Source of the DNA: Parachryseolinea silvisoli
GTDB lineage: Bacteria > Bacteroidota > Bacteroidia > Cytophagales > Cyclobacteriaceae
Length of the DNA: 64,000 bases
Assembly (NCBI RefSeq): GCF_021190955.1
Contig: NZ_JAIOAO010000002.1
Span: 62,001-126,000 of the forward strand
Direction: 5' to 3'
Both the position numbers and the translations under genes were made by a program. Shown piece by piece: positions 1 through 8,252 of the stretch. The notes under the pieces were generated by a model. The model was not told the DNA's origin and made no database searches. It saw only the letters and a program-made list of their open reading frames with translations. Position 1 is the stretch's first letter. Each line of letters opens with the position of its first letter.

Positions 1-994
1 GCACGGCAAAGTGTATGTTGTCGCCGTTGGCCTTGAGCATAATGATAATGACAGGGTTGGCCATCAATCCCACGCCGTGCTTAAATGCATTCTCTACAAA
101 GGGCACCAGCAGCATCGGTTCGATCATCACATCGCGTTGTACGATGTCCACGTGGAAATGCATCTCGACCGATGCGCCAAACCGCAGCTTCTGTAGTTCT
201 ATATAATTGTTGAGATACTCCGCCTCTTGCTCCAGCGTCACCTTTTTATCAGTGTGGTACAAGCTGTACCGCATCAGTTGCGACAGCTGAATGATCGCGT
301 CTTCGACCCGATCTGACTTCTTCCGCGCCAGCGATGCCAGGCTGTTCAGCACGTTAAACATGAAGTGTGGACTCACCTGTGAGCGCAGGAACGAAAGCTC
401 CGACTTCAGTTTCTCGTTCTCCTGCTCTTTGCGGCCGGTTTCAAAATCCGATCGGTCCTGCATAATGCGCAAGGCGAGGCTAAGGCCAAACACCATCAGG
501 AAATTGGGCATCCCCATAAACACCGGTGGCCCAAACCGGCGCACAAAAATACCCTCCGGCATGAGGTTGAGCCGAATCATATATCCCACGGCGATATAGA
601 TTGAAAATGCCAGTAGCACGCACAGCATATACGCCGGCCATCCACGCCGTGTCAGCACCCTGGGCACCAGCACAAACATGTTGGTATAGAAGAAAATGGC
701 CAGCAGGACGTTCGTCGTGATGGCTTCCACCTGGAACCACATCGGGTCGACGGCGATCGTTTGCGTATGGAAGGGACCCGTCGGGATATTACCGGGCGTG
801 GTTATGTGCAACTCAGGAGCACCTTCACCGATAGGTGTCGCCGGCATGGCAGGGACGCTGTCGAACGCGTGATCGGTCATGCCCCGATCGTGTGCGCGGC
901 GTATGAGCATGCGATACGGCAACATGAACAGCAGTGCCCATCCAAAGACGTGCAACGCCACCACGAGGATCTTGTTGATGAGCTTTTTGTTCAC
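1..994 (-). CDS. LytS/YehU-type sensor histidine kinase (C-terminus cut by window edge)
   Basis: Membrane sensor kinase of the LytS family (His_kinase plus HATPase), which normally phosphorylates a LytTR response regulator. The 331 visible residues show four hydrophobic segments (about 8-25, 92-110, 120-140 and 157-175). A short charged coiled stretch follows (183-200). The kinase box is SQVSPHFMFNVLNSL with the phospho-acceptor His at 210, and the N box is VPFVENAFKHG with Asn302. The frame opens with GTG at 994, two codons after an in-frame TAG, so this is the only possible start upstream of the first membrane segment. The end of the ATPase domain lies outside the window. A LytTR regulator would be expected just beyond the left edge, which cannot be seen here. 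Confidence 0.9.
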   Translation of the reverse strand, partial: MNKKLINKILVVALHVFGWALLFMLPYRMLIRRAHDRGMTDHAFDSVPAMPATPIGEGAPELHITTPGNIPTGPFHTQTIAVDPMWFQVEAITTNVLLAIFFYTNMFVLVPRVLTRRGWPAYMLCVLLAFSIYIAVGYMIRLNLMPEGIFVRRFGPPVFMGMPNFLMVFGLSLALRIMQDRSDFETGRKEQENEKLKSELSFLRSQVSPHFMFNVLNSLASLARKKSDRVEDAIIQLSQLMRYSLYHTDKKVTLEQEAEYLNNYIELQKLRFGASVEMHFHVDIVQRDVMIEPMLLVPFVENAFKHGVGLMANPVIIIMLKANGDNIHFAV

Positions 995-1086
995 GAAGTT
1001 CTAAATATCGGTCTTTTTTAAGGCACTTCAAACAGCAACGGCCCCCGCCCGAAAGCAGAGGCCATCACTGTTGTTCCCCCTCTACA

Positions 1087-2133
1087 CTAATACTCTTCGT
1101 CGTACTCCTTCTGCGGGAAGAATTCCCACACGTCGTCGAAGCGGCTGGAGCCGTTCAGGCCTGTGCCGACAAACAGGCGACCATCGAGTACGTAGCCAAC
1201 CGCCAGGCTGCGCGCAGAACCTTCCAGCGAGGTCAGGTTGTCCCAGTTGAGGGTGGTAGCATCGAATTCATACACCGCCTTGTCCGTCGCCCCGCTCGAT
1301 GCCACGCCGCCAACCAGGTAAGCTTTATTGCCCAGCGTCAACGCCACGGCATCGTACCGTGACATGGCACTTTGAAATTCATCATAGTCCGACTCGTCCG
1401 TGTCCGGTGTCCGCTTCGTCCACGTCGGTGTGCCACCGTCGGTGCCAGGGGCAAACTCCCAGAAGCCCGTGCTGAAGATGCCATTGTCACGTCCCGTGCC
1501 GATATATGCTTTATTGTTTAAGACAAAGGCCAATCCCGACTCCATCTTTTCACCCGGGTAGCTCACCACCTCTTTCCATTCACCTTCCTCCGGTGTCGCA
1601 CCGGGTGTAAACTCCCAGAAATCGCTAAAGGTATTGTCGCCGTCGGACCCTGTTCCTACATATCCTTTCGAACCAATGGCGAACGACACCGCATTGTAGC
1701 GCAACCCGCCGCCAAAGTTTGCCAGCTGCGTCCACTGATCGGTCGCGGGATCGTATTGCCAGAAATCATCCCATCCATCTTCCGCATCGTCACGGTTATA
1801 GCCCAGGCCTACGTACCCAATGCCATTGATACTAAAGGACACGCTCCGCTCGCGCAGCGCGCCGGGAAACTGGGCGACAACTTCCCAATAGCCTTTGGTA
1901 ACATCGAATTTATAGACATCCGACAAATAATCTTTACCATCATATCCCAGGCCGACATAGGCCGTTGTGCCAATCGTGAACGTAAAGGCGCCCGAACGTT
2001 TTACGCCCTTAAAAGGTGTAGACTTAATCCAGTCGCCAAAGGTCGTATCGTCGTCGTCAGAGGAAGAGCAAGCCGCCATGACCATGATGCCCGCGAGCAC
2101 AAAGAGCCGGGCGATCCGTTGCAGGTGTTTCAT
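1087..2133 (-). CDS. Kelch-repeat lipoprotein
   Basis: A 348-residue predicted surface or periplasmic lipoprotein with a Kelch-type beta-propeller. The signal peptide ends in a lipobox (MVMAAC, Cys22), followed by an Asp-rich linker (DDDD). About five to six repeated blades follow, recognisable by recurring YVGLGYDG / YIGTGRDN / YLVGGV strands and W-x-x-FPGA turns. Such propellers bind proteins or glycans; no enzyme motif is visible. It begins four bases after the stop of the DUF4270 lipoprotein gene upstream, so the two are almost certainly co-transcribed. This pairing is common in Bacteroidota. Function unknown beyond that. Confidence 0.88.
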   Translation of the reverse strand: MKHLQRIARLFVLAGIMVMAACSSSDDDDTTFGDWIKSTPFKGVKRSGAFTFTIGTTAYVGLGYDGKDYLSDVYKFDVTKGYWEVVAQFPGALRERSVSFSINGIGYVGLGYNRDDAEDGWDDFWQYDPATDQWTQLANFGGGLRYNAVSFAIGSKGYVGTGSDGDNTFSDFWEFTPGATPEEGEWKEVVSYPGEKMESGLAFVLNNKAYIGTGRDNGIFSTGFWEFAPGTDGGTPTWTKRTPDTDESDYDEFQSAMSRYDAVALTLGNKAYLVGGVASSGATDKAVYEFDATTLNWDNLTSLEGSARSLAVGYVLDGRLFVGTGLNGSSRFDDVWEFFPQKEYDEEY

Positions 2134-2137
2134 CAGT

Positions 2138-3409
2138 TTAGTTATTTAAAGTAGCGTAATAAATTCGCACGCGGGTGTCGTAATCTCCACTGGCCGCCGC
2201 TGCGTATAAGCGATTGGCCGACACCGAAAAATTATCGGTCAGGGTAAACAGCAGCGCATTGTTGTTAAGCTCCACCGTTTCCATTTGTTGTTTCACAAAG
2301 CTGGTGACGTCCAGCACATAACGATTGTCGCGACCCAGGTCCAGGTCTTCGACCAGGACAGCGCCGGTATTAAACTGTCCAATAACAATGTTGTCCCGAT
2401 CTACCGGATATACCTGCAGTTGCGATGGCAGAGCTGTATAATCACCGCCCGAACGGCGCACCGTATATATTTCGAGTGTAGCCTGCACGACATAGAAGTT
2501 CTCTATCTGTTTCAGCTCGCGCAGATAGGGTATCTCTACCCGCAGCGCCAGCCCGCCACCCGCCTGGATAAACGAGACATCATCGGTCTCCACGGAGCTT
2601 ACCTTGCTGTACGTATCGGTAAGACCCGCCAGCGCGCTGGTGCCACGGTCTTTCGTAACTTTCACCGAGTGCACGCCACTGGCGGCAAAGTTGACATAGC
2701 GTTGCTTGACGGGCGTTACACTGCGGTCATTATAGTATAAACGCAATTCAGGGGTCGTGTTAAAACCAATAAGCGATGCAGACAGGGTGGAGTCCGGCAA
2801 CAGCGCCAGTCCGCGAAAATACTTGAGAAAGTCCTCCGGCGAGCTCACGTCTACATCTTCCGCTTTGGCCATGGCAAAAATCTCCTGCCCCAACGCATCG
2901 GGCATACGAATTTCCAGCGAGTCGCTGCTATGCGGGCGAGGCTTGAATGTGATGCTGCCGAGCGGCTCCTCTTCAATTGTAAAACTGTCGTTATTATACA
3001 GGTAGCCGTCGTCGTTCACCGCAATCTCCTCCGTTACGCGGTGCACGTGTAACGTCATTTCCTGGGTGGTATCATAGTAGCTGTAACCGTCGTAGTGCAG
3101 GGAGAGTGCCAGGTAGTCCAACGTTACATCATCGTCTTTCAACGTTACCGCGCCGCTGGGCATGACTTGAAAATACGCCGCCGACGTCAGACGCCCCAGG
3201 CGTTCGTCGTCGTGACTGCCGATCAGCAGGCGGGCCGCGCCATCCGTGGCAAGTTTATCATAACACACGGTCGCAAGCTTAACAGACGAGGTATCCGAAT
3301 AGGAATAATCCAACACGCCTTCGTTAAAAAAGCTTGTGCCCGTTTCCGTGGAGTCGACGCCGCAGGATGCTGCGACAATCAATAATATGCTAAATATCAG
3401 GTTCCGCAT
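2138..3409 (-). CDS. DUF4270 family lipoprotein
   Basis: A 423-residue protein of the Bacteroidota DUF4270 family, predicted to be anchored in the envelope. The lipobox IVAASC gives Cys16 as the lipid-modified residue. The mature start is rich in Ser/Thr/Asp, and the beta-rich body has the family-typical RLLIGSHDDERLGRLTSAAY stretch near the N-terminus. I chose ATG 3409 over an upstream frame extension because it places the signal peptide at the N-terminus and has GGGAG about eight bases upstream. It is the first gene of a two-gene operon with the Kelch lipoprotein. The biochemical role is unknown. Confidence 0.85.
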   Translation of the reverse strand: MRNLIFSILLIVAASCGVDSTETGTSFFNEGVLDYSYSDTSSVKLATVCYDKLATDGAARLLIGSHDDERLGRLTSAAYFQVMPSGAVTLKDDDVTLDYLALSLHYDGYSYYDTTQEMTLHVHRVTEEIAVNDDGYLYNNDSFTIEEEPLGSITFKPRPHSSDSLEIRMPDALGQEIFAMAKAEDVDVSSPEDFLKYFRGLALLPDSTLSASLIGFNTTPELRLYYNDRSVTPVKQRYVNFAASGVHSVKVTKDRGTSALAGLTDTYSKVSSVETDDVSFIQAGGGLALRVEIPYLRELKQIENFYVVQATLEIYTVRRSGGDYTALPSQLQVYPVDRDNIVIGQFNTGAVLVEDLDLGRDNRYVLDVTSFVKQQMETVELNNNALLFTLTDNFSVSANRLYAAAASGDYDTRVRIYYATLNN

Positions 3410-3664
3410 GGTCCAGTCTCCCAATTCCTGAGACAAAAGAACGGTGTCCCGGTGGTTTGATGAAAAGGAGTAGATAAGGTGGACGAATGTGTCTACCAGG
3501 GTTAGGGATTCAGGGATGTGCCGAATAATGTGTCATGACAAACGCTTCAGGCGGAATATATACGTGCGACGAAAAAATCCGGACAATGTCTGCTCTCGTA
3601 GTTTAATTCTCCAGGGTGGTCGCAATTTTTTGTGTGGTGGTGGGCAGCACCCGTAGTTTGTCTC

Positions 3665-4918
3665 ATGATGGAACCTGAGAAGAAGACAAAATCCCTCCTG
3701 CTCATCGCCTTGCTGCTCACGGCCGGCACCTGGACGGCACAAGCCCAACAGGTATACAGCTCGCCATACTCTGTCTATGGATTGGGCATGATCAATCGCC
3801 GCACGGCCACGCTCAACCGCAGTATCGGCGGCACGGGCATCGGCGTTCAGGACGATTACAGCCTGAATCCTGCAAACCCCGCGTCCTACGCCTCCATCGT
3901 ATCACCCGTCAGCCACATATACGAAATGGGCCTCTATATAGAGTCAAATCGCTATCAAACAAAAAACCTGACCGAGTCGAAAGGCACCGGCAGCATCACC
4001 AACCTGAACTACTGGTTCAAGTTTTCCAAGTGGTGGGCGGCGACGGCGGGCTTAACGCCCTATAGCAATGTAGGATATAAGATTTCAACCAACCGGCAGC
4101 TGGGGGCCGCCATCAACGTAGACTATACGTATGAAGGCTCCGGCAACATCAACCAATTATACCTGGGCAATGGCTTCAACATCACGCCCAACCTGTCGGC
4201 TGGATTTCACCTGGCCTACCTCTTCGGCAACATCACCAAAACCGAAACGATCGCTCCCAACGGCGAGTCCAGCGCGCTGACTTATTCCAACCAGGTCGTC
4301 GCCCGCAAGCTGGACCTCGACTTTGGCCTGCAGTATAAAATAAACTTTAAGAAACGCTCGCTCATTATCGGGGTGGTGGCCGACGACGGCATGACCCTGC
4401 ACGGCAAACAGGAAGGGGCGCTGTACGATGCTGCCGCCGACACGCTCGACAGCGGCAAAGGCGACCGCCTCACCTATACCCTACCCGCCAGCATCGGTGG
4501 GGGCCTCTCCCTACGCTCCAAACGATCCACCCTCGCCACCGACCTCATCTTCGAAAATTGGAGCCAGGCCAAATACGACCAACAAGACCTCGTCTTCCAG
4601 GACACCTGGCGCTTCTCCGCCGGCTATATTTATCACGGCAACCCGAACGCCGAGAGCTACCTCGGCCTCGCCTCCCTGCGCGCGGGTTTCTATGTACAGG
4701 ACTATGCGTTAAAGCTCTCCGGCAGAACGCTGCCGGCGTGGGGCATGTCCGGCGGTATATCGCTGCCCGTATTTGATGGCCGCTCCGCCGTAAATCTCAC
4801 GTACAACTATGATAAATTCGGTACCACCGACCGCAGCCTGGTATTACAACGATCACAAAAGTTTATGATCGACCTGGTGATTCGCGATATGTGGGGGATA
4901 AAGAGAAAATTTGACTAA
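3665..4918 (+). CDS. Outer-membrane beta-barrel protein (OmpP1/FadL-like)
   Basis: A 417-residue putative outer-membrane barrel. The signal peptide (KKTKSLLLIALLLTAG...AQAQ) is followed by a segment rich in N, P, S and A (SLNPANPASYASI). That resembles the N-terminal region of FadL/OmpP1-type barrels, which admit hydrophobic compounds. The rest alternates hydrophobic and polar residues in amphipathic strands, and the C-terminal strands end in KRKFD. ATG at 3665 or 3668 is preferred over an upstream frame extension (WWWAAPVV), because that extension would misplace the signal peptide. The gene is divergent from the DUF4270 operon; the roughly 250 bases between hold nothing else I can support. 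The substrate is unknown and the family assignment is tentative. Confidence 0.7.
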   Translation: MMEPEKKTKSLLLIALLLTAGTWTAQAQQVYSSPYSVYGLGMINRRTATLNRSIGGTGIGVQDDYSLNPANPASYASIVSPVSHIYEMGLYIESNRYQTKNLTESKGTGSITNLNYWFKFSKWWAATAGLTPYSNVGYKISTNRQLGAAINVDYTYEGSGNINQLYLGNGFNITPNLSAGFHLAYLFGNITKTETIAPNGESSALTYSNQVVARKLDLDFGLQYKINFKKRSLIIGVVADDGMTLHGKQEGALYDAAADTLDSGKGDRLTYTLPASIGGGLSLRSKRSTLATDLIFENWSQAKYDQQDLVFQDTWRFSAGYIYHGNPNAESYLGLASLRAGFYVQDYALKLSGRTLPAWGMSGGISLPVFDGRSAVNLTYNYDKFGTTDRSLVLQRSQKFMIDLVIRDMWGIKRKFD

Positions 4919-4935
4919 CCGGCAGGCAGGAGCCT

Positions 4936-4993
4936 GGTAAAACGGCGTAGCTACCGCGAGCGGAGCCCATCCAGTGCTACGCCCGCTTTTACC
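4936..4993. repeat. Long imperfect inverted repeat between convergent genes
   Basis: Left arm 4936-4951 (GGTAAAACGGCGTAGC) pairs with right arm 4976-4993, which differs by a two-base bulge and one change. It sits between the converging stop codons of the outer-membrane barrel gene and cheR. A role as a bidirectional terminator or mRNA 3-prime end stabiliser is the simplest reading. There is no strong T-run on either side. Confidence 0.6.
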
Positions 4994-5010
4994 ACGCAAA
5001 CAACCGTGCG

Positions 5011-5829
5011 CTACTTCTTCACAAAAATCTTCGCCGCCGGATCAATCAGATCAAACCGATCCTCGTCCACCATCTGTATCGGCGCATCGTAAAAACCAAC
5101 AATAAAAAGCCCGCCCGGGTTGAGTGAATCATAAAACTTCGCCAGCAACTTCGCCTTCGCAACGTTGTCGAAATAGATCATCACGTTGCGACAGAGAATG
5201 ATGTCGTGCGTCTTCGCCATCGGGTCCGTAATAAGGTTGTGGTAATTAAAGGACACGTGATTGATCAAACCATGATCCATCGTCACCTCTTTTTCCGCTT
5301 TCTGGTAGTATCGCTCGAAATCACCATACGGATTATACAACTTATAGTTGTTCTCGTTCTCCACCATGCGGATCTTGTGGTACGTACCGGACTTCGCCGT
5401 CTCGATAGCATCCTGGTTAATATCCGTAGCGAGGGCGGTCGCCGTCCGTGCTATCTCCTTCAGCAAAATTCCCATGCTGTATACTTCCTCTCCGGTAGAA
5501 CAGCCGGCATGCCAGATGGAGATGGTATCACGGTTACCATACCGGTTCTGCAGCTGGCTGCGCATACTGCGCCACAGTACAGGGTCGCGGAACATAGAGG
5601 TCATGCCCACGCTCACGCCGTTCATAAATGTATAAATAAACGTGGGATCGCGCAGAAACCTGATCCACAGCTCGTGTACCGATGTGAGGTTGTGTAGGCT
5701 CAGAATGCGTATAATTCGCCGGCGTAACGACTTAGGCTCGTAACAGGTAAAATCAATACCGTACCGGATCAAGATACTCTGGGTGATCGATTTTACTTCT
5801 TCGTCGGTAATATCAACGGCGTCCGTCAT
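5011..5829 (-). CDS. cheR: Chemoreceptor glutamate methyltransferase CheR
   Basis: Transfers methyl groups from S-adenosylmethionine to receptor glutamates for chemosensory adaptation. The 272 residues match a complete CheR. A helical N-terminal domain contains the basic KSLRRRIIRIL stretch, followed by a Rossmann-type methyltransferase domain with the SAM motif WHAGCSTGEE. Further typical pieces are ATDINQDAIE, DIILCRNVMIYFD and PGGLF. It is the last gene of the chemosensory operon, 11 bases after the GAF/PAS sensor gene. The opposing enzyme CheB is encoded in the same operon. A second CheR domain is present in the fusion at 22826-25828, so substrate division between the two is an open question. 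Confidence 0.95.
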   Translation of the reverse strand: MTDAVDITDEEVKSITQSILIRYGIDFTCYEPKSLRRRIIRILSLHNLTSVHELWIRFLRDPTFIYTFMNGVSVGMTSMFRDPVLWRSMRSQLQNRYGNRDTISIWHAGCSTGEEVYSMGILLKEIARTATALATDINQDAIETAKSGTYHKIRMVENENNYKLYNPYGDFERYYQKAEKEVTMDHGLINHVSFNYHNLITDPMAKTHDIILCRNVMIYFDNVAKAKLLAKFYDSLNPGGLFIVGFYDAPIQMVDEDRFDLIDPAAKIFVKK

Positions 5830-5840
5830 ATTTCGTTTTA

Positions 5841-7625
5841 CTAACCAGCGGCCATTACCGGCACTTTTTCCTGTACTTCTTTTACTAAGATCATGATCAA
5901 TCGGGCGATCGTGCCGTCGGAGTTCTGTGCCACTGTTACCGACACCTCAAACGTCATTGTCTGTCCCTCGCGCACCATCGGCAACAGGATCGAGGAGAAA
6001 TCCTTACCGACGATCTCCGCCTTGATGTGGTCAAACATCGGGACGTAGTGCGGCGCCAGGAAGTCGTGCAGCGTTTTAGTCTTCAGGTTCATGCGCGTTA
6101 CACCAAAGAGCTTCATGAACTTGTCGTTTGCCGTCTTACACTGAAAGGCTTCGTTAAACTCGACCACCGGCAACGTGGACTTGAGTGCGTTGACCATCAC
6201 GCCCATGTCGTTGATCTTTTCCTTTTCTTGCGTGGTGAACTGCGCAAACATCATGATTTTATCGGGGCGGCCATTGCCTGTTACGATCGGGTTAAATGTA
6301 CCCGACAGCCACAGCTCTTTGCTGTCTTTGTCGCGCAGGCGAAACTCGCCGCTAAAGAACTTACCCTCGCGCAGGTTGTCCCACATCATTCGCACGGCGG
6401 GATCGTCTTTCATAATCTTGTTGTATTGCTGGCCGGCCAGGTCGGACGTGCGATAGCCTGTTACTTTCAGGAAGATGTCGTTCGCCGACACAAAATTACC
6501 CAGCAGGTCAAACTCCGCCGAAGCAATGGTATTGTTGATCGCCGACAGGTAACTGTCCAGCTCGGCCTGCTTCCGATTCATCTGCTCCTGGATGGCGGCC
6601 ATTTCCTCGATGTTCTGCTGCATCTCTTCTTCGCGCTGTTGTAGCTCGTGTGTCAACGTCTTAGACGCGTCCAGTAGCTTTTGCGTATGGCGAAAGGTTT
6701 TAATAGACGAGATCTCCGACGCAATGTTTTCCGACACCTTCTTCAGGAACTCGATCTGGTGCGGCGCTAAAACATGGAAAAGTGCCAGCTCGATGGCACC
6801 ATAGAATTTTTCGTTCAGCATGAGCGGCACAACCACCAGGTTACGCGGCGTGGCGGCACCCAGCCCCGAAGTGATCTGGGTGTAGTTGGCCGGAACATCT
6901 TTCAGGAGTAAAAACTCCTTCTCGTACATCACCTGGCCCAATATACCCTGGCCCTCGCGGATCTTTTTGTCCAGGTACTTGCGTTTGTCGTATGCATAAC
7001 ACGCGGCCATTTCGAGGTAGCGTCCGTCGTCATCGTCGTATTCAATAAACATCGCCGCCTGGTTGGCGTCAATGTATCGCGTCAGGTTGCTGATAATCTG
7101 GTAGGCATATTCGTCAATCTCGGCTTTATTGCGCAGAATCTCGCTAAACATGGCCAACCCTTGTGTGATCCAGTTGCGTTTATTCTCCTCCTCGCGCAGG
7201 TTGTGCATGTCACTCCTGATCCGCAGCAGGGCTTCGCCGATCGTGTCATTGCGCAGCACTTCGTCGATCGTATCCAGTGATTCGGGCTGGCCCAGTTTGG
7301 AAATGTATTGAGCCGACAGGGCAAATTTCTTCTTGATGGCCTCCTGGTCGCGTTCCAGGGTATCGATGTTGTCAAACGACCAGGAGGAAATGCGTTGACC
7401 TTTTTTATTCAGCGCGTCCGACGACCGGGCTACAAGCTTCGACACATACGACAGCCATGCGCCCATCGTCGACGCCATGACCGCGGTGGCGGCAACGGCC
7501 AGGGTCAGCTCGGCGGTGCCTTTACCGGTGAAAGAAAGAAAAGACATCCCGATCAGGGTTGCCATTAATGCCGCAAAAACAATGGCCAGCGAAACGATTC
7601 TTTTTTTCATAGCACCGATTATCAT
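5841..7625 (-). CDS. Membrane GAF/PAS sensor protein without kinase domain
   Basis: A 594-residue putative signal input protein. Two hydrophobic segments near the N-terminus (about 13-30 and 38-58) anchor it. A GAF-like domain (about 165-300; YIDANQAAMFIEYDDDD, NLVVVPLML) follows, then a long Gln/Glu-rich coiled coil (about 320-360), and then two PAS domains (FDLLGNFVSANDIFLKVTGY; VVEFNEAFQCKTANDKFMKLFG). No histidine kinase, methyl-accepting or cyclase domain is seen, so it may work by protein contact with its operon partners. The start could be ATG 7625 (AGGA upstream) or ATG 7610, which begins MKKRIVSLA and suits a membrane protein. It lies between the CheC-like gene and cheR, so a part in adaptation or array assembly is inferred. 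Confidence 0.8.
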   Translation of the reverse strand: MIIGAMKKRIVSLAIVFAALMATLIGMSFLSFTGKGTAELTLAVAATAVMASTMGAWLSYVSKLVARSSDALNKKGQRISSWSFDNIDTLERDQEAIKKKFALSAQYISKLGQPESLDTIDEVLRNDTIGEALLRIRSDMHNLREEENKRNWITQGLAMFSEILRNKAEIDEYAYQIISNLTRYIDANQAAMFIEYDDDDGRYLEMAACYAYDKRKYLDKKIREGQGILGQVMYEKEFLLLKDVPANYTQITSGLGAATPRNLVVVPLMLNEKFYGAIELALFHVLAPHQIEFLKKVSENIASEISSIKTFRHTQKLLDASKTLTHELQQREEEMQQNIEEMAAIQEQMNRKQAELDSYLSAINNTIASAEFDLLGNFVSANDIFLKVTGYRTSDLAGQQYNKIMKDDPAVRMMWDNLREGKFFSGEFRLRDKDSKELWLSGTFNPIVTGNGRPDKIMMFAQFTTQEKEKINDMGVMVNALKSTLPVVEFNEAFQCKTANDKFMKLFGVTRMNLKTKTLHDFLAPHYVPMFDHIKAEIVGKDFSSILLPMVREGQTMTFEVSVTVAQNSDGTIARLIMILVKEVQEKVPVMAAG

Positions 7626-7642
7626 ATAAACACTTTTTCCTA

Positions 7643-8242
7643 CTAGACACTCAGCTTGTCCACGGGTATAATGTCAAATACCCGCGTGCTGATCTTCCAG
7701 ATAAATTGAGGGGTTATGTGTTGATGGCCGTCGAAACAAAATGTAGTCCTGGTAAAGATCACGCTCGAAGGGTGTTCGTGATCCACGTCTTTGCTCATGA
7801 TATCCTGAAGCGCCGACGCCGGCAGAATTTGCAGCGAGGGCACATCGCCATATACTTCCGCCGTCAGCGAATCGGCCAGCTCGCCAATAACCGAGGCGGA
7901 AATGATGTTATCGATCTCGAGCAGCAGTGGCTCTTTCAACGAATCGCTTAGCCCCGGTTTGTTTTTACTCACGGCCTGAAACACACCCTCGCACTCTTCC
8001 TGGTTAAAGATCAGGTAGCTTTTGCCCGCAAACTCGCCAATGATCTGGGTGATCAGTACATATACATTTCCCTTCTCCTCCGACACAAACATAACGTCAT
8101 CGTCGTGACGCACCAGTACAAATTGCGTATTGGTCATGGTGATCGGCACCTCGATGAACTGCGAGAACGACTGCGCGGCACGCTCGAACCCTTTATTCAT
8201 GACATGTAAAATATAGTTTTCGCGGCTTTTCGTGGCGTTCAT
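7643..8242 (-). CDS. CheC-like CheY-phosphatase protein with one active-site motif
   Basis: A 199-residue protein of the CheC/CheX/FliY fold. CheC removes phosphate from CheY and binds CheD. The family active-site pattern is (D/S)-x3-E-x2-N-x22-P. This protein contains E-I-D-N followed by Pro exactly 22 residues later (ADSLTAEVYGDVPSL), but the leading D/S position is Pro. I see no second copy of the motif, whereas full CheC has two. The N-terminal region could be an adaptor domain. CheD is encoded in the same operon, so a CheC-CheD partnership is likely. Alternative: a CheX-like phosphatase. The family call is strong, the activity less sure. Confidence 0.75.
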   Translation of the reverse strand: MNATKSRENYILHVMNKGFERAAQSFSQFIEVPITMTNTQFVLVRHDDDVMFVSEEKGNVYVLITQIIGEFAGKSYLIFNQEECEGVFQAVSKNKPGLSDSLKEPLLLEIDNIISASVIGELADSLTAEVYGDVPSLQILPASALQDIMSKDVDHEHPSSVIFTRTTFCFDGHQHITPQFIWKISTRVFDIIPVDKLSV

Positions 8243-8252
8243 AAAACGATCG

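Noticed and set aside
6027-6644. A 205-residue plus-strand open frame opposite the GAF/PAS gene
   Set aside because: Shadow of the PAS-domain coding sequence, with no features of its own.
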